From NCBI GenBank assembly GCA_019916065.1, contig CM034242.1, positions 10,918,879 to 10,982,878 on the forward strand: 64,000 nucleotides of DNA. Direction: 5' to 3'. Position numbers and translations under genes: made by a program. Under the pieces are notes generated by a model that saw only the letters and a list, made by a program, of their open reading frames with translations, did no database searches and was not told the origin of the DNA. This stretch comes from Vitellaria paradoxa (taxonomy: Eukaryota; Streptophyta; Magnoliopsida; Ericales; Sapotaceae). Below, one piece after another: positions 44,301 to 55,441 of the stretch; the stretch's first letter is position 1; every line of letters starts with the position of its first letter.

Positions 44301-47300
44301 ATGTCAATTTGCTAAAAAGGTGAAATTTGAGAGAAGTGACAATGAGACTGAATTTAGGTGTTTGGATGAATACTTTAAAGACAATGGTATGATTCATCAA
44401 ACTTCCATGATTAAAACGCCACAACAAAATGCTAGAGTAGAAAGAAAACATCGACATATTTTGAATGTGGGTAGAGCATTGCGCTTTCAGGCAAATTTAC
44501 CAATTGAGTTTTGGGGAGAATGTGTACTTATTGCTGGTTATTTGATCAATCGAACACCGTCGGGATTATTGGGTGGTAAGACTCCCTTTGAGATGTTGTA
44601 TGGCAAACCTCCTAGTATGGATCATATTAGGATTTTTGGGTGCTTGTGTTATGCGAAGAATTTGCATTCAAAGGACAAGTTTGATAGTCGTAGCCGAAAG
44701 TGTATCCTTGTTGGTTATCCTTATGGGAAGAAGGGGTGGTCTTTGTATGATTTAGATACTGGTAACTATTTTGATTCACGTGATGTTATGTTCTTTGAAA
44801 CTGAGTTTCCCTTTGCTACTAAAGGTGAGATCGAGTTGGGGAGTGACTCACATGTGTCGCCTTGTGATGATGTGCAAAATTTATGCGATAGCAATGAGTT
44901 AAGTGTAAATGCACCATGTTCAAACGAGCCTTGCTTGGCTCGTAATTATGAAACCGCAACAGATGTTGAAAGAGTTGGAGTGCCCGAGGTGCGTGTTATG
45001 AGCAAGGAGCAATCCGCTCCAATGTCTGACATGAACGGGGCAACGCACAATGTGCCAGCGATAGTTGCGATAAATGAAAACGTTGGGGCGTCTGTTGGTA
45101 CTCAACGAGAATCAAAGGGGGATGATGAGCTAGGGAGAGGAAAACGACAAAAGTTTGATTCGGTACGTTTAAAAGACCATGTTACTCAAACGACAAAAGT
45201 TTGACTCGGGTGTCCTCCACTCACTGTTCACTCCCTTCAATCATGTCCTCAGGTACGCCCTATCCCATAGCACGTTATGTGAATTGTAATGCTTTTTCTA
45301 TATCGCATCGTAAGTTTCTTGCAGCAATTACAACTGACAAAGAGCCCACTTCTTTAAAGGAAGCTATGCACGACGAAAGATGGCGTGAGGCCATGCGCCA
45401 GGAAGTTCAGGCTTTGGAAGACAATGGGACTTGGACGGTGGAAACCTTACCTCCTGGAAAGAAGGCCATTGGAAGTAAATGGGTGTACCACATAAAATAC
45501 AACTCTGATGGTACTGTTAAACGGTACAAGGCAAGGTTGGTAATTCTTGGCAATCATCCAGTAGAGGGTATAGATTATACAGAGACATTTGCTCCTACAG
45601 CGAAAATGGTCACTATGCGGACTTTCCTAGCTGTTGCTGCTGGTAGAAATTGGGAATTGCATCAAATGGATGTGAATAATGCTTTTTTCCATGGTGATCT
45701 TGATGAAGAAGTCTACATGAAATTTCCTCCGGGTTTTGTCGCCCCAGTTTCAGGTACAGTGTGTCGTTTACGTAAATCCTTGTATGGATTGCGTCAGGCA
45801 CCTCGATGTTGGTATGCAAAGTTAGCAAATGCATTGCGTGATTATGGTTTTCGGTTATGCTTTTCTGATCATTCTCTGTTTGTGTACATCCAAGGGACCA
45901 TTATGCTGACTATCCTAGTTTATGTGGATGACTTAGTAGTTTCCGGCAATGACAGTGATGCTATTCGACTCTTTAAACATTATTTGAGTCAATGCTTTCG
46001 TATGAAGGATCTTGGGAAGCTTAAGTATTTTTTGGGCATTGAGGTTGCAAGAAATGAGTCTGGCATATTTTTGTGTCAGCGAAAATACACCTTAGTTATT
46101 CTTTCTGAAACTGGTCTTCTCGGTGCTAAGCCTGTCAGCGTGCCTATGGTGGAAAATCATCATCTTGCTCTTGCAAATGGTGTCGAGTTGTCCGACCCGG
46201 CTCCGTATCGTCACTTCATTGGTCGCCTGATTTACTTGACAATTACATGACCTGAATTATGTTATTGTGTACATATTCTCGCACAATTTATGCAGACACC
46301 TCGCCAAGAGCATTGGGATGCAGCCTTATGTGTAGTTCGATATTTGAAATCTCATCCAGGGCAAGGAATCTTGTTGCGTTCTGATTGTGATCTGCAGCTT
46401 CGTGCCTATTGTGATGCTGATTGGGCTAGTTGCCCTTTGAGTCGGCATTCTCTAACTGCCTATTTTGTGTTTCTTGGCTCTTCCCCCGTGTCTTGGAAAA
46501 CGAAAAAACAGGCTACTGTTTCCCGTTCGTTTGCTGAAGCGGAATATCGTGGCATAGCTTCTGCTACTTGTGAGATCAAATGGTTGAAGGGGTTGTTATT
46601 GCGTTTAGGTGTGTTACATCCTGCACCTATTCCATTATTTTGTAACAGTCAAGCTGCCCTACACATCGCTAATAATCCTGTCTTTCATGAGCGTACAAAG
46701 CATATTGAAGTCGATTGTCATTTTATTCGTGATGCCATTCAACGTGGTATCATTTCTCTGCGCTATGCGCTATGTTCATACGGCTTCGCAACTTGCGGAT
46801 ATTCTTACCAAAGCTCTGGGCAAGAGCCACTTTGATTCTCTTCTTTGCAAGCTGGGCATTTTGAACCTTCATACTCCAACTTGAGGGCGGGTATTACGGT
46901 TATGTCTATATTTAGAAGTAAATATTAGGAAGTAAATATAGCAAGGTAATCCAGAGAGACATGTGTAAATATAGTGGCTTTTGGTTTTCGTCTGGCATCA
47001 GAACAGTTTTGTACATTGTATATATAGCTATTACATCAATGGAAGAGGGGCGATCTTTTCTGATGCTTCTCTGATTTCTTTAAAAAAATATAACAAAAAT
47101 AGTCACTTTTTGTCGTCTTAATCATCAACTGTTAATTATTGCATATGGTATTTTACCCCAACTTCAACTTTGACCCTAAACTTTGGTTCTTAATCATATG
47201 TCCAGAATTTTCCCCAAAATTAATCTCTAACTGATGTCCAAGCAGTTCCAATGAATGGAAATAAGCGCCTAATCTGAACACCAAGACTCCAAATAGATAT

Positions 47301-47738
47301 GAACAAAACATTCGTAAAATCGGATTCCGAAACCTAGGGCAATTGCTCTAATTAAATAGAATTTAGGAATGTAAACACATATAGAAATAGATATATAGTT
47401 CGAAGACAGAGAAAGTATAAGCTTAGAGGTACCAGGACAATGCTCTTGCAGAGGTGGTGAACGGAAGAGGCACCGAGGACGTCTCGTCGGGCTTCGAGAG
47501 GCCAATCGTAGTAATCGGAGGGGACTCGCTTGAATGCGAAATCTCGAACGCCATTGGCGCGAAGGATGGCGGAGAGGCGGGCTTCGGTGCTGGCGGCATC
47601 GCAGTTGCGGTTCTCGGAGGGAGAAGAGACGGAGAGAGAGCCGGAGAAGTGTCGTGGCAAATGAAAGAGCTCGAGTTCAGTGATTCGTTGGAGGATTCGA
47701 ATTTGACGGCTCTCCAGCTCCGCCAGTGCCGCCTCCAT
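35311..47738 (-). CDS. YbaK/prolyl-tRNA synthetase-associated domain protein
   Basis: Five minus-strand exons at 47738-47433, 39959-39882, 39801-39717, 37136-37048 and 35454-35311 join in frame to 233 residues. After a Glu/Leu-rich N-terminal helix, residues from about 52 onward form the YbaK fold, with blocks ANGVRDFAFKRVPSDYYDWP, SSVHHLCKSIVL-VNTQAPS, YYVVVVQ, LTGFEHNAVTCIGM and DFFWLGGGEVDLKLG. Bacterial relatives hydrolyse mischarged aminoacyl-tRNA in trans. The plant protein carries the domain alone, so a role in translation quality control is an inference from the family. The start is the first in-frame Met after an in-frame TAA in the leader. Intron 1 is 7473 bp and carries an antisense Copia element at 42211-47082. 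Confidence 0.92.
35870..36000 (+). mobile_element. Au-like SINE fragment in the YbaK-gene intron
   Basis: GTGGCTTAGAGCATCGGTAAGATTG, then TTCCATTACAACCTCGG, then GGGTTCAAATCTT match the order and wording of the tRNA-derived head of Au-type plant SINEs as I remember them, followed by a CCTGCCTCTCCGTAGACC-like body. The copy is degenerate and its tail is unclear. It lies in intron 4. Confidence 0.5.
37269..37419. mobile_element. Possible MITE with CATTCC-rich ends
   Basis: GGTACAAGGGAATGAAATTTTC at the left and CCATTCCATTCCCTTACACC at the right are inverted copies around about 110 bp. The flanking bases do not show a duplication. It sits in the third intron of the YbaK-domain gene. Confidence 0.4.
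39960..42210. other. YbaK-gene intron 1, part downstream (minus) of the Copia element
   Basis: I see no gene. An A-run at about 40313-40330 and a two-copy 80 bp direct repeat at 41385-41544 are the visible structures. The block 41780-42190 is less AT-rich and may be older transposon sequence, but I cannot identify it. Confidence 0.45.
41385..41544. repeat. Two-copy 80 bp tandem repeat
   Basis: The unit starting CTCCATCTACTTGAGTTGTT at 41385 recurs at 41465 and runs through AAGTTCAGGACTTCACAAA in both copies with scattered substitutions. It is intronic and non-coding. Confidence 0.85.
42211..42399 (+). repeat. 5' LTR of the Copia element
   Basis: It spans 189 bp and begins TATTACGGTTATG. A TATA-like TGTATAAATAG is at about 42335. 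It differs from the 3' LTR by 7 substitutions and one 2 bp indel by my hand alignment. Confidence 0.9.
42400..42411 (+). promoter_or_regulatory. Initiator tRNA-Met primer binding site
   Basis: TGGTATCAGAGC is the complement of the 3' end of plant initiator methionine tRNA, the common primer of Copia reverse transcription. It begins directly after the LTR. Confidence 0.9.
42450..46884 (+). pseudogene. Broken Copia gag-pol
   Basis: The likely start is the ATG at 42450. Domains in order: gag; a CX2CX4HX4C-type zinc knuckle at about 43227-43268; protease with DTGAS at 43584-43598; a GAG-pre-integrase region; an integrase core at about 44110-44600; reverse transcriptase with the YVDD motif near 45930; and RNase H with CDADWA near 46415. 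It is interrupted by in-frame stops at 42678 (TGA), 43632 (TAA), 43773 (TAG) and 46248 (TGA), by frame changes near 44100 and 45200, and by a 7 bp tandem duplication at 46760-46773. It cannot make a full polyprotein, so the copy is not autonomous. Confidence 0.92.
46892..47082 (+). repeat. 3' LTR of the Copia element
   Basis: It spans 191 bp, directly follows the purine-rich tract, and is nearly identical to the 5' LTR. Confidence 0.9.
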
Positions 47739-50638
47739 CTCAAGAACGCCTGCTTCACCAGCAGCGAATAAGTGATCTTTTGTGAAATTTTAACTCTGTT
47801 GGATTGGATACCCTTCAAGTCCTCTATTCCCGAATCCCGACTCACAATAGGAGGGAACAGAATCCGGGCTTGTCCTTTTGAGCCGCCTCTCCTTTCCAAG
47901 TTCCAACCCTCCAATTTATGTTCTTGGGTGAAAGATTTCAACTAAACTATTCATTCTAATAAATTATATTAAGAGAATACATATCATGTAGTAAATTATT
48001 ATCTATGAGAAATAATTTTTATTTAATAAAACATTTTAATAAAGTAAATTATTCTAATGAGTAATTATTATTTGTTTAAAATAAATTTAATTTGAAAAAA
48101 TAAATAATTTTAATCATAAATTAATATTTCAATAGTATTAATTTAATAAACTAGAATAAATCATTTTAATAATAAATTATTTTTTTAAATTTTGATAAAA
48201 TAATTTAACAATTAATTAATTTTAATTTAATTTAATTTAATAAATTATTATTTTATAATATTTACTATAATTATTCTTAGAAAAATGTTGCCTAGGATTT
48301 TATAGGATATAAAAAAATGTTTTATGAAGATAATGGGGGTAAAAGAGTATAATTTTTCCATTACTTCCTGTTATATGAGGTAAATTGTCACCTCCTCTTT
48401 CAAACTAATATAATAAAAAATAAAAATTACCTTAATAAAATTTACTTTTTGTTACCTCTAATACAAACAAGTCTTTAGTTGGTAATTATTCTTAAAAAAA
48501 AAAAAAAAAAACTATCAATTTTGCAACAAAACCATTCATATTCAATAATGTAAGAGAAATTTTTAAAAAGTTACTCAATAAAATGTTGAAAATTAGTCGA
48601 GTTAGGTCTGGCTTGACTCAGTCTTACCCTGCTTTTGGTTCCCCCCCAACTGGCCCACCTCCCCTCCAGATCTGATCGAACCAAGGTTAGGAAAATTTAC
48701 TCCGGACCTTCCCTATTGACCATTATATATTTTCTAGGGTTTATTTCACTTACCTCTTATGGTTTTAACTTTATAGATTTAAACCCTACAAATTATATAA
48801 ATGTGCACTTAGATCCCTTAAGGTTTGTATTACTTCACTTAGACCCCTTCTATGAAAAAAAAAAATCTAGTAGAGGGGATTTGAGTGAATGTAATGCAAA
48901 CCTCAAGAAGTCTAGATGTATATTTACAAAATTCATAGGGTCTAGATGTATAAAATCAAAATCATAAAGAGTATAAGTGAAATAAATACTATTTCTTAAT
49001 ATTTTTAAAATATTTTAAATAAACTCAATTCAATCATTACGGATTAAACGTTTCACATTTTATTTAAATATAGTTAAAAGTAATACAATATCCCCCGCTA
49101 ACTGTTACTAGTGTAAAATTTATTCTTATAATCCTTTACACCAATTTGTTTTTACTCCCAATCCAAACTCACCCATAAATTTAAATAACGTCATAAAAGC
49201 TATTAAAAAGAAAAATAAAATAAATTTTAATTCAAAATTTTGCATAATTTTACTTACCAAACTGATCTGAGAATTAAATAAAAAAAAGAAGGAATTTTAT
49301 TTTTCCATCTATAACTTTATTTACCAAGTTTTGAACAAATGATTTATTTATTTTATTTTTTTCTTTTTGAGGTGAGGTTGGGGTGGGCTAAACTATAATT
49401 AGTATTATTGTATTTTACACTAACATTATTTCTATCTTATACTTTAAACTATCTTATTTATTTTTATACTTTTAAATTTTCTAACTTTTTCTTAGTTTAT
49501 CAAATTTATTGACAAGAAAAAACACGTTTCCATTATATACAAAGTATACTTTATGTTTTCTAAAATAATTGAGAGATTTAAAAATACATAAAATAAAATG
49601 AATAATTTAAAATACAAAGGCCAAATCAAATGTGTCAAACCTTACATAGATTGTTATGTTGGTAGTGCTTTCACACTCTTTTTGCTAAAAGGAAAAAAAA
49701 ATTATTTTTTAATTTTATTTAGTTTAAGGAGAAGAAAACAGCGAAAAAGAAAAAAAAAAGTGAAAATAAAGAATATTAGAGTAAAAATTAGTAATGTTTT
49801 TTTTTATACTTTCCTTTATAATTTTCTTTTCATTTCTCTCTTTTATTAGCGGCGATTCAGGAGATGGTGCCACACGGACATCCAAGTGTCTAAAATCTTA
49901 TTGTACTTTCTTAAATTTTTTTGAGTATTTATATTAGTGTGTATTATATTTACCCTTCAAATTTTTAAAAATATTATCTTTATCTTTTCAAAATATAAAT
50001 TTTTTTAACTTGACCCCTCACTCAAAATTTTGAATCTAAAGGTGCTCCAGACTCAGGTTTAATTTGAGAAGGAAAATAATTGTTTTATTTTTAACTAGTT
50101 AGTAGTTGACTAAAAATAAGTCAATTACTTTTGTGTTTAGGAATGAAAAAAAGAATAATTTTTTTTAGTTGAATTTTTAATTTTGGTTAATTTGATTTTT
50201 TCGCCCCTTAGAGATTTAAAAGTAGATTAAAATGTAAAAGAATAAATTTAATTATTTTACAAATTTACAAATAAGTCAATTAACTGTCAGTCAATGAGCT
50301 ATTTGGATCACAAACGATGCCTCAAAAATCAAATAGGAAAAGACAAGGAGCAGCAAAATAACTTATTTTCCATTTCTTTTACTATAAAGTCCAAACCAAA
50401 CAGTGTTAAAGAGTTTGTTTGGGTAGCACAAGTTTAGCTTTTTTTTTTTTTTAAGTTTAATTTATTTATTTATTTATTTATTGTCTTATATAATTTTTTA
50501 CTAAAATTTAATTTTTTATTGAATAAGTTTTAGATATATTAATTACATTTATAAAAAATAATCTTAAATGACTAACTAACTGATTCTCAAACAAACTTCC
50601 ATTGGCCCATAGATTGCCATTTGCAGAGTTTGCATTAA
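47739..50638. other. Divergent spacer between YbaK-domain gene and LDH
   Basis: The first about 200 bp is the likely YbaK-gene leader, read on the minus strand. Beyond that I see AT-rich sequence, a foldback element at 48741-48985, a TTTA microsatellite near 50458-50482 and a MITE. No coding gene is supported. Confidence 0.55.
48741..48985. mobile_element. Foldback (long inverted repeat) element, 245 bp
   Basis: The first about 110 bp (starting TTATTTCACTTACCTCTTAT) pairs with the last about 110 bp (ending AGTATAAGTGAAATAA) through most of its length, leaving a short A-rich loop near 48856-48866. Such foldback MITEs can be transcribed into long hairpin RNA. No clear target duplication is visible. 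Confidence 0.7.
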
Positions 50639-50793
50639 GGACTCGTTTGGAGTCATAAAAAAATTAAAAAATTTTAAAAAGATTTTAAAAATTTTTAAAT
50701 TTTTCCAATCACATTTTATCACTTATTATTTTTACATCACATCAATCCCATCCATTAACTTTTTTTTATTTTTTTTAGACTCAAAACGCGCCC
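50639..50793. mobile_element. Tourist-like MITE with TAA duplication, 155 bp
   Basis: TAA flanks both ends (50636-50638 and 50794-50796). The left end GGACTCGTTTGGAGTC and right end GACTCAAAACGCGCCC are inverted copies. It sits about 220 bp upstream of the LDH start codon. Confidence 0.65.
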
Positions 50794-50875
50794 TAAGAAA
50801 CCGGAAGTTTAAAACGTTGTCAAGGACTATGGGAACGTTCCCCCCAACCTTCCGAGGATTGCGCATTGCGCACGC

Positions 50876-50881
50876 CACGTG
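50876..50881. promoter_or_regulatory. G-box (CACGTG) in the LDH promoter
   Basis: GCCACGTGAC centred here is a full G-box, 130 bp upstream of the LDH ATG and before a CT-rich leader (50971-50990). bZIP and bHLH factors bind this core. A CCAAT-like word (CCCAATAG) follows at about 50893. Function here is inferred. Confidence 0.45.
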
Positions 50882-51011
50882 ACTTTCTCTTTCCCAATAG
50901 CAACACCATCTTCGGTCCAAAAGTCTTTCCAAAATATTGATCGTTGAGAAACGAAACCTAAGTAACTTAGATCTCTCTCTCTCTCTCTCCACTGAGAATC
51001 GCAGACACACA

Positions 51012-52791
51012 ATGCAGAAGAGCGCTTCATCTTCGTCTTTGGGTCCGGGAGGTCTAGACATAGCCCGGGCCTTCTTCAAGCCGATCGACAAAACGGCCCC
51101 GCCGTCGCCCACCAAGCGCCACACCAAGATCTCCGTCATCGGCGCTGGCAACGTCGGGATGGCCATAGCCCAGACTATCCTCACCCAAGATTTGGTCGAC
51201 GAGCTCGCTCTCGTCGACGCCAAGCCTGACAAGCTCCGCGGCGAGATGCTCGATCTCCAGCACGCCGCCGCCTTCCTACCCCGCACCAAGATCCTCGCTT
51301 CCGTCGACTACTCCATCACCGCCGGCTCCGATCTCTGCATCGTCACTGCCGGGGCGCGCCAGAACCCCGGTGAGTCCAGGCTCAACCTGTTGCAGAGGAA
51401 CGTGAGTCTGTTCTCGAATATCATCCCGCCGCTCATCCGCTACTCGCCGGACACGATCTTGCTGATCGTGTCTAACCCGGTGGACGTGTTGACCTACGTT
51501 GCGTGGAAGCTGTCTGGGTTGCCTTCGAATCGGGTCATCGGGTCGGGAACCAACCTTGATTCTTCAAGGTTCCGGTTCCTGATCGCCGATCATCTCGACG
51601 TCAACGCTCAAGATGTGCAGGTAATTAAACCTTCAACGGTCCCGTTTCCTAACGATTTAAGGTTCTGTTTGTGAGTTTACGAGAGAAAAGGGGGAAATGA
51701 TAATATTCTTTTTATTTGTTTATAAATTTAGAAAAAAAATAATTATTTTTTCTCTTTATATGTAGAATAAAAAGAAATGAAAAAAAAAAGTATATATCAG
51801 TTATTTTACTATTATATTTTTTAAAAATTAAAAAATAATTTATTTAATTTAAAAATATATTTGTAATTATATTTTTTATTTTATAAACAAATATGTTATT
51901 ATCAAAGATTTATTAATTTACTTTTTTTTATCTCCATTTCTACTCCCTCTTGCACGATAAAATTTTTAAAATTTTAACATTCTAAGTTTTGTTTGGGTAT
52001 AAAATTTAGTTTTAACTTTTTTTTAGTTTTATATGTTTTTTTATTAAAAATTAATTTTTCAAAAATTATACTTTTTAAATGTGTTAATCATATTCTTAAA
52101 AAAAATTAAAAAATTTATATTCAATTAGGTAAAAAAAGTAATGAAAAAAATTAGTATATTTATTTTTTAGTTTTTACTTAAATATATTAAAACTTACTTT
52201 GTAACCAAACGGACCGTTACTGTTTCTTTTCATTTCTTTTCTTTTTAAGAAAAACTCACAAACAATTATAAAATCTTTTCTACCTATTTTACCTCATCCA
52301 AACGGACTTTGAAGGTTTGTTTCTAATTCGTGATGGTTTTTCACTAGGCGTACATCGTCGGAGAGCACGGCGACAGCTCGGTGGCGCTGTGGTCCAGCAT
52401 CAGCGTCGGCGGAGTGCCGGTGCTAAGCTTCCTAGACAGGCAGCAAATCCCATACGAGAAGGAGACGCTGGAGAACATTCACAAGCAAGTGGTGGAGAGC
52501 GCGTACGAAGTGATCAGCCTCAAAGGTTACACATCGTGGGCAATTGGGTACTCGGCGGCGAGCCTTGCTCGTAGCATACTCAGGGACCAGAGGAGGATCC
52601 ACCCAGTCTCGGTCCTTGCAAAGGGGTTCTACGGGATCGCCGGCGGCGACGTGTTCCTAAGCCTTCCGGCGCAGCTTGGCCGGAGCGGGGTGTTGGGGGT
52701 GACCAATGTGCATCTTACCGAGGAGGAGGAAAAGAAGCTCAGGGACTCGGCGAAGACCATTCAGGAGGTACAGAGCCAGTTGGGCCTTTGA
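51012..52791 (+). CDS. LDH: L-lactate dehydrogenase
   Basis: Two exons (51012-51620 and 52348-52791, phase 0, intron 727 bp) give 350 residues, the usual plant LDH length. The enzyme reduces pyruvate to L-lactate with NADH in the cytosol, regenerating NAD+ during oxygen shortage. After a plant-type N-terminal extension, the Rossmann GAGNVG lies at 44-49 with Asp69 after the second strand for NADH binding. Gln117, in ARQN, marks lactate over malate specificity. The loop arginine is Arg123, the substrate arginine Arg186, and the proton relay pair Asp183 and His210 (in GEHGDS). All catalytic residues are present. Both exons are clearly richer in G and C than the other genes here. A G-box upstream and the enzyme's role suggest stress induction. 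Confidence 0.97.
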
Positions 52792-53820
52792 GGAAAAAAT
52801 CCGAATGGTGTGTTTATATCTTCAGTGCATTCCTCAAGTTCCTTAATGTGTTTCCTTTCTTATCTGGTGCCTGTTCTGTTTCAAGACTCATAGCTCTCGA
52901 GTTAATTCTCAAGAATTTTGCTACAATATAAACAGAGAAGTGAATATTGGAATTAAGAGATTTTTGGGTGATGATTTTGTTCACTTATAATCAATCAGAC
53001 TCACTCCATCATTCATTCACCTAATCCTGTGTCAGGATTTGCTAACACTACGTTTCGTTTGGAAAGAAGGAACTTGGAAATTAAGACAGAGAAAATAAAA
53101 ACTTTGATTATTTGTTTTCCGGGTTTGGAGAGAGATGTAAAGAAAATCATAAAGGAATTCAATGCATTTTCTGTTTACTTTTTCCATATTTTTATTTCAT
53201 TTTCGTTTTCATTTCTCTTTTCTTTGATTCTAAATAAAGGGCTCTTTGGAGTTAAAATAAAATAATATAAAATTTTATAAATCTCTATAAACATAAATTA
53301 TAAGATAATAAATTTAAATTTTTTACTCATTATACAAAATACGAGACATTAACTTTTATAATTTTATACAATTTTATACAACGTTAAACACACCCAAAGT
53401 TAAAAGAATAAATAGAATGGAAATAAAATTGATTATATATCACATTTTATAATCAATAAAAAATAAAACTTAATTAATTTTTTTTTATAAATATCAAAAT
53501 ATGACATTGTTCTATGTATTTATTTATTATTATTATTTTTTCCTTGTACACATATATATTTATATTTCACAAAACCAAGTTTCAAAAGAATCCTAATAAG
53601 TGACTATCCCACGTCGACACGATAGTTAGAATGTGTCTGTGTTTATAAATTTAAACTTACAAATTAATTTTAAATTGGCTTGGTAGGTCTTAGGGTTAAT
53701 TCCCAAAAAAAAAAAAATAGGTACAGTATTTTATATTTTAAGGTGTGTGTGTTTTCATAAACTTAAACACGAAAATATAACCTTAGTAAGTGTCAAAAAC
53801 AAATATAAATGATAATACCT

Positions 53821-53916
53821 TATTTTTCTCTCTCTCTCTATATATATATATCCATGTTAGTCTCCACTATTTTTCTCTCTCTCTATATATATATATATAT
53901 CCATGTTAGTCTCCAC
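53821..53916. repeat. Two-copy tandem repeat, about 48 bp units
   Basis: TATTTTTCTCTCTC, an AT run and CCATGTTAGTCTCCAC occur twice in a row, the second copy with a longer AT run. Confidence 0.85.
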
Positions 53917-55119
53917 TAGTACTATTTTCAACAAAAGAAATCAAATTAGAGGTTGGTATGTAGGGTTGTAAAAGGAAATAAGTTATGTCAACCTCATTTG
54001 AGTTTAATTTGGTAAAAAATTAACTTCAATTTAACTATACTAGCTGGAAATTAGTTTGTTGGATTGTAAACTAGCTAAATTACTTAAGACTCATTTGAGT
54101 TTAATTTGTTTGTAGACTCACTCGAGTTTGACTAGAAGAATAACTTAATTGAACTTGAAACATAATTTTAACTCAATTATAATTCGACTCGATAAACTAA
54201 TTATTGTGTGAAATCTGAATCAACTTAACAATACAAGTGAACATAACAAACAAATAATGCAATAACAATCATAAGAGAATCACAAGATTTATATAATTAA
54301 GCATCGTGCTTATGTTCACAGGTACAATATAATCAAGTTTCACTATAAATTTTTAACAATGAAATTAAGGCTTATAAGATAAAAAGAAAAAAATCTTAAA
54401 AGTATACCCTTAGATAGACCACACTTATCTTTATTTTTGCTCTACTTTTCAACATAATACTAGGAAAATTTTAATCTAAACTTGATTTAAGAATAGACGG
54501 TGTCTCATATATATGAAAAAAAAAAAAAAAAAACTAGTTCAATACAACGTCAAAAACAATAACTAAAAAAATCTAAAATCGTCCTACTCACTTGGACCAG
54601 GTTTCCAGCGAGTTACTTTGCGACAGAACACAATTATTGGATTTCTCAGCGACGTCCAGTGACTTTACTATTGTGCAACTATGTAACCTTGCATACTTTC
54701 TGCAATCCTCAACAACTCCAAGCAAGCAATTCGGTGAATTTCGAATCATTGGTGCATATTGTTAGCTTTGCCTTGGCAAGTTCTAGAAAATTCCCGGACC
54801 GTTGTATTGTATTGCAAGACAATCGCAACTTATTTGCAAGCCTACAAACCTAAATGTGTAGATGCTTTATTGTAATAAATATGAGTTACAACTCTAATAC
54901 TAATATTTTATAAATATAATGTAAAATATTAAATTATTTTAGTTCGACTTAGGATTAAAACTATTAATAATTAATATAAGAATATGCTTGGTATCTAAAG
55001 TAAATTTTGTTCATTAAAATGGTAATTTAATTTTGATTATGTTAAATAGTAATTGTCAATGAAGACATTTACACTCAGAATTGTCTCAACTCATGTTTAT
55101 GTTTACAGAGATCGATTAA

Positions 55120-55441
55120 GGCTCCGTTTAGGAAAAATTAGCATGTGTTAATGGCTAATGGCTAATAGTTAGCTAAAAAAAAATTAGTTAATTTTGTGTT
55201 TGGGAAGGAAAAAAAAGTAGCTAATAGCTAATAGTAACTAGCTAAAAAAAAGTTAACTAATTTTGTGTTTGAGAAGGAAAAAAAAAGTTACTTTTTTTTA
55301 GGTAACTAACTTGTAAGAGTAAATTGACATTTTTACCCTTAAAAGTTTAAAAGAAGATAAAAATATACAAGGGTAAAAAGTCCAACCACTGTTGAAGTAG
55401 CCATTAGCACATGCTAATGGCTATTCTTATCAAACGGATTC
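55120..55441. mobile_element. MITE with TAA duplication, 322 bp
   Basis: TAA flanks both ends (55117-55119 and 55442-55444). Left sequence GGCTCCGTTTAGGAAAAATT followed by AGCATGTGTTAATGGC pairs with the right end, whose reverse complement starts GAATCCGTTTGATAAG and continues through TAGCCATTAGCATGTG. Internal words such as AGTTAGCTAAAAAAAAATTAG are repeated. It is non-coding. Confidence 0.75.

Larger units (their letters stand above)
42211..47082 (+). mobile_element. Ty1/Copia LTR retrotransposon, full length but decayed
   Basis: Two LTRs (42211-42399 and 46892-47082) enclose a gag-pol region in the order gag, protease, integrase, reverse transcriptase, RNase H, which defines the Copia superfamily. 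A primer binding site TGGTATCAGAGC complementary to initiator tRNA-Met sits at 42400-42411, and a purine-rich tract TTGAGGGCGGG at 46881-46891. Both flanks carry a run of six A, consistent with an A-rich 5-6 bp target duplication. It lies antisense inside intron 1 of the YbaK-domain gene. LTR ends read TA..TA instead of the usual TG..CA. Confidence 0.93.

Noticed and set aside
47454..47771. 105-codon plus-strand frame opposite YbaK-gene exon 1
   Set aside because: It is the antisense shadow of a well-supported coding exon and has no family features of its own.
50732..51289. 185-codon minus-strand frame over LDH exon 1
   Set aside because: Antisense shadow of the GC-rich LDH exon; high GC lengthens frames by chance.
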